A DNA stretch of 24,695 nt from Pelargonium nanum (lineage: Eukaryota; Streptophyta; Magnoliopsida; Geraniales; Geraniaceae), in the NCBI GenBank assembly GCA_036897485.1, contig JAYMTF010001274.1:1-24695 (forward strand), read 5' to 3'. Shown here piece by piece: positions 20,745 through 24,695 of this stretch (position 1 is its first letter; each line of letters opens with the position of its first letter). The notes under the pieces are model-generated. The model searched no databases. It had not been told where the DNA came from and saw nothing but the letters and a program-made list of their open reading frames with translations. Made by a program: the position numbers and the translations under genes.

Positions 20745-20894
20745 TTTTGTAGCTTTACTTTTGGGAAATGCTCGCAGCAGCTGAAGGCTATTACTATTGG
20801 GAAGCAATAACAAAGAGGTTGGTGTTGGTGACCGACTGGCGACTGAGACTCAGACTGACCGTTGCCTTCGGTTTCTCCGTCAACTTTTGGAGGG

Positions 20895-20907
20895 TTTATA
20901 TTTTATA
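20895..20907 (-). promoter_or_regulatory. TATA box of lipoyl synthase
   Basis: The minus strand reads TATAAAATATAAA here, about 150 bases upstream of the ATG at 20744, giving a predicted transcription start near 20870 and a leader of about 125 bases. Confidence 0.6.
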
Positions 20908-21252
20908 CCTGGATTTCTCCGTCCAGCTGTAGGGATTTATTTCAACAAACCCAATATTAATATTAACTGCGCTGGAAAATATGTACCTCACATTTTATAG
21001 GGGAAAATAAAATAAACAAGCACTTTAAAATGTAATTCGTATCCATTAATTTCAGGTACAACACTGTGAATGCTTCCTACCAAAATTCAGAATTAAAATT
21101 GAAAAAGGTAAATCTTAACACTCTTTAACCAACAGTAGCACTAATGTCAAAAACTCTGCTAAAATCTAAGCTCCTGCTCGATTTCCATTTGGACCAGGTT
21201 CTGTAGGATAAACTCGTGCCAATCACTTATTACAAGTCTACACCTAAACAGA
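20908..21252. other. Short spacer upstream of lipoyl synthase
   Basis: About 345 bases holding the lipoyl synthase upstream region and the 3'UTR of the plastid protein gene to its right. AT-rich; I see no repeats or genes. Confidence 0.6.
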
Positions 21253-24200
21253 TCAGGAATCCGAGGACTCTTCGCCGAGTTCTGAATCAGAACTGTCAAC
21301 CATCTTTTCCAGAGAATCCATATCCCCAGCTTCAGATAGTGTGTGAGCTCGGAGTTCGTCAGCATCTTCACTGCAGAAAATAATTATATAACAATTTTTT
21401 TATAGTTAGATGGTTTATCCTTGACTTCAAAGTTCAACTGTAATCTAGGGAAACAAAAGAAAAGAAAAAGGCATTCTAATCATTTTCTATCATTCATTTC
21501 CAAGGAACTAAAAAGGAAGGAATTGAAAATAGAGCCTACTCTGTAACCCCAAAAATTTCCTTGACGACTAGAGAATTGTCCCTCGAGCAGAACTCTGGCA
21601 GCTGGCACACAAGTTCAAACAAATAAACAATCAACTTATCAAATTACACGCTGGAAAAGAATTAGATATTAGTACATAAGAATGAAGTAACTTAAATCTA
21701 ATCACATATATCAGCTCAGTAATCAGGAAAGTAATAATAATAAGTAAGAATGTTTTGAAGATTATTATATCGCCCATTGCCATTAAGGCCACCTTGCTAT
21801 ACTAGGTACTTAGATAATATTGATCCAAACCTTCCAAGAATAAATATTACGAGTTACAACTACATGAAGGGCAAAATGGGCTTCAGAAGCTCAATTTTAT
21901 CTGTTCAACCCTTTTCATTTGAAAGAAGAAAAAAAAATCTCTAACCCCTTCAAATGTCAAAAGGAAGAGAGCTTTAACTAATGCAAGATTAGCATTAGCG
22001 TTATTTGTGTGTGTGTTGGGGAGAGAGAGGGAAAAAAAATACAGAATATAAAGATAGAAACAAACATTGAGCTGCTTACCTCAGAAAGATAAAAAACCTT
22101 GCTAAATAGAGACTTCACAGCCAGCTTTCTCTTAAAACCCTTTTCAGAGTACCCTGACATATCCATCACAACAGGGCCTGGAAAACAATAACATATAGTC
22201 AGCATCTTACAGCATCACAATGATAGTAAGGTATATGTATTTCTTCAACTACATTTTCATTTTGGATATGTCCCCAAAGGTGATCCAGAATGAAGTATAG
22301 GTTCTGAAAGCATGCAGGCATGTTAATGTTAACAACTAGCCTGTTTCCAGCAAACAAGACAATCAACAAGCTACATTCAGCATGGTGCAAAAGATATATA
22401 TTTTTTAATTAAAATAATAATATGTATAAGGGCAAGCATAGTAAATTTATTGCAGTGAATGTGGCTTTTCATGTCACAAAGTATACCTATTTTCTGAAAT
22501 TTTCCAGCATATTGTTCACTGAGTATGATTCTGTTTATTCTACTGACTAAGTGGTTTTGTTCATTTTATATATCTGCCTACTTCTCCAAGGGTTCTTAGA
22601 TCCTAAGTCCATATAGTTTAGACTGATTAATCCCAAGCTTATATTGTCTTCACACAGCCTTCTACATGCATCTTCTAAAAGGTGATGAAGATGCATGGAT
22701 TCAATTATTACAACTAACAAGTGTGATGCCTAAGATCCTTGAACATGAAGTGAAAGTTGGACTAGTACATGACAAATCTAAAATGAAATGATGACTAATC
22801 TCCCTTTCTGAAATGGAATACTCTGTTCATTGATGAGGACTTAGATGTTAAAAAGTACACTAGTGATGTGATAACTTACCTTTCTCCTGCACAATCCGTC
22901 TTGAGATCTCATTGAGAACCTCAGCAACCTGGGAATCATCCAGCATAGAAGCCCTCCTGAGCTCAATCAAATTGGCAACCAACTCTGGGTCGAAAGGTTT
23001 ATCGTTCAGTGCATACCGAATGTACTTGCGCAAAATTTCCTCCATGCCAAAACCTGTCTGGTTATAGATTATCGTTTCAAATCAGAATAGCCCAATAAAA
23101 ATAATTAACTAGTGTATCTAATATACAATACTGTTGTGAGCATACGGTAATTAGATTGTTGGTATACAGTCAATCTTTATTTACTCACACCCCATATTGT
23201 ATAAGTGTATAACTATAATCAGAATGAGAAACAAGATCCTTTCACTACAGAAGTGAATTGCTAAACCAATAAAGATGTATAATTCATTTTCTCTTTGTTC
23301 GAAACATATACTTTGGAAGCATTGGATTAAAATAATTGGACTGAAATGAGATTCACATTCCAACGAAAAGCTAATCCAAAACAACGGAAATCTCATTCTC
23401 ATTCCCATTCTCTTTTATGAACCAAAATTTTAATCCAAATGGTACCTAGCTCGATAGTCACAATGTTATGACACTAGAGGATGATATAAGAATAATCCTT
23501 GTAATCATGAAAGTAAACATAGAAAGAGAAAGATTAACTCAACAGAATATATGATATGGCCAGAGTCAGGATCAGATAAGAACAAATGCTTACCAAATAA
23601 ATAAACTACCTAAAATGAGAATTATAAGGAAAAATTAATATATGTACTGTTGGTCAGGTCTCTCACCTTCTCCACAAGTCCCTTCAAGGCTGATTGAAGC
23701 TCATGTCTTCCATTCTGGAAAACTTCATCTATTGATTTGCATAGCATAGCATTTTTAGTGACCTGAACAAATAGAATGCAAATTAGGCTGGAACAACATT
23801 TGAAAAGAGTAAATATGCAAACAATTACAGTATTGCATTACCAAAGTACTGACCAATCTTCAGAAATGCAAATTCATGTAACAATCAATAATTCAAGAAA
23901 TTACAATCAAACATAGAGAGAACTGACCAATCTGCGGCGTTTCTCCTTGGGAGAGTTTAATTTGCCGACGGTCTTGACAACAGCAATGACAAAGGTGATG
24001 ACGACATAACCCAAGGGAACGGCGAGAATCCAAGGCAAAGAGCTTTGGCCAACTCGAGGACCTGGAATGGCCTGAGACACTGAGCCAGTGAACTCCACGA
24101 CGTCCAAAGCCTTCTCCTGAATCCAAGGCAAATCCTCTTCAACTTCTTCTTCTTCCTCTTCTTCAACCACTTGTGTTTTAGTACTTTTACTAGGGTTAGC

Positions 24201-24389
24201 GCTCGCAGGAGAAGAAGAATCCTTCTTCGCCGCGGCCGCAGAAACCAGGCGTTGTGAGTTTCTGTGATTGTTGAGTAGGAGAAGAATCCGATTACTGGTA
24301 TGAGACGACGACGACGAAGAAGAGGAAGGGAAGGTCCCCGGAATAAGCAATTGTGATGCGGTAGAGAAAGACGAACAAGTAAACGCCAT
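21253..24389 (-). CDS. Plastid-targeted membrane protein of unknown function
   Basis: 337 aa, 6 exons: 24389-23928, 23762-23667, 23057-22880, 22177-22080, 21601-21540 and 21370-21253, with GT/AG junctions and consistent phase throughout. Residues 1-70 are Ser/Ala-rich with a run of eight Ser, a typical chloroplast transit peptide. A Glu-rich patch (75-85) and one hydrophobic segment (about 117-141, LPWILAVPLGYVVITFVIAV) follow. The rest is mostly helical and charged (EEILRKYIRYALNDKPFDPE, VAEVLNEISRRIVQEKG, KRKLAVKSLFSKVFYLSELP), ending in an acidic, Ser-rich tail (SSDSELGEESSDS). I recognise no enzyme motif. It probably corresponds to Arabidopsis At5g08540, whose methyltransferase-like label, if I recall it correctly, is not supported by anything visible here: there is no SAM-binding GxGxG motif. 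The ATG at 24389 is the first in the frame; 21 sense codons upstream lack one. Confidence 0.85.
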
Positions 24390-24610
24390 TTTCAGGTCAG
24401 ATGATGAATGGATTGATTGAATGAGTAGTTCAGTTCCGGTGGTCACTCTCAATCTTACTGCTTGGCTGCTTGCTTTCTTTACCTCTATGACTCCTCGCCC
24501 TTTTTTTCTTAAATCCTCTTCGCTATTGCTTTATGCCTTGTTATTTTGTTGATGGGGATGCGATTCATTACTAATTTACTCTATCTTTTAGTTTGAGACC
24601 TATTTTATTT

Positions 24611-24695
24611 TTGGGTTAAAAGTAATTTTGGTGCCTGAACTTGTGCGCGAAACTCAATTTGGTGCCCAAACCTTTATTGTACCCAATGTAGTATC
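24611..24695. mobile_element. Possible dispersed repeat cut by the right edge
   Basis: AATTTTGGTGCCTGAACTTG and AATTTGGTGCCCAAACC recur about 24 bases apart, followed by TTTATTGTACCCAATGTAGT. This 'TTTGGTGCC..AACTT' wording is characteristic of a common dispersed plant repeat that I cannot assign to a class. Only the edge is present. Confidence 0.4.

Noticed and set aside
20745..20813. N-terminal extension of lipoyl synthase up to 20813
   Set aside because: That frame opens with TTG. The ATG at 20744 aligns with the start of the Arabidopsis plastid isoform.
23266..23450. Possible MITE ending AATCCAAATGGTACC in an intron of the plastid protein gene
   Set aside because: Only one terminus looks element-like. 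No matching inverted left end or target duplication could be found.

Overview
This is a nuclear plant genome window, almost certainly from a eudicot. The evidence is dense GT-AG splicing, AT-rich introns and spacers, plastid-targeted proteins, SINE and LINE debris, and a cytosolic plant-type pyruvate kinase. The species cannot be told from the sequence. I found no prokaryotic features, CRISPR arrays, tRNA or rRNA genes, or viral genes.

Six protein-coding genes lie head to tail, all on the minus strand. From right to left (their direction of transcription) they are: (1) a plastid-targeted, single-membrane-segment protein of unknown function (21253-24389, 6 exons, 337 aa); (2) plastidial lipoyl synthase (17295-20744, 7 exons, 368 aa); (3) cytosolic pyruvate kinase (13385-16054, 3 coding exons plus a probable 5'UTR intron, 510 aa); (4) a secreted GH27 alpha-galactosidase (9204-11707, 15 exons, 402 aa); (5) a DUF3531-like plastid protein (4764-8080, 8 exons, 299 aa); (6) a DUF789-family protein whose 3' part runs off the left edge (1-2954, at least 5 coding exons). 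I checked every exon junction by hand for GT/AG and reading phase, and all six models stay open. From memory, the closest Arabidopsis relatives of these genes fall close together on chromosome 5 (At5g083xx-At5g085xx), which suggests conserved microsynteny.

The introns and spacers carry the less ordinary material. There is a minus-strand tRNA-derived SINE with a perfect 12-bp target-site duplication in a DUF3531 intron. A second tRNA-derived SINE with a 19-base C run sits in a DUF789 intron. A decayed LINE fragment, interrupted by a (TA)n tract, lies in the large lipoyl synthase intron. A 67-bp tandem duplication lies in the 3' flank of the alpha-galactosidase. Five very short A-tailed stubs, each bracketed by an 11-17 bp direct repeat, are scattered over the window. 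I regard the stubs as the most unusual pattern here.

Functionally, pyruvate kinase makes pyruvate, and lipoyl synthase matures the E2 subunit of the plastid pyruvate dehydrogenase that uses pyruvate. Their closeness is probably incidental. The alpha-galactosidase acts in the cell wall or vacuole, and the other three genes have no assigned role. I did not find a previously undescribed multi-gene system.
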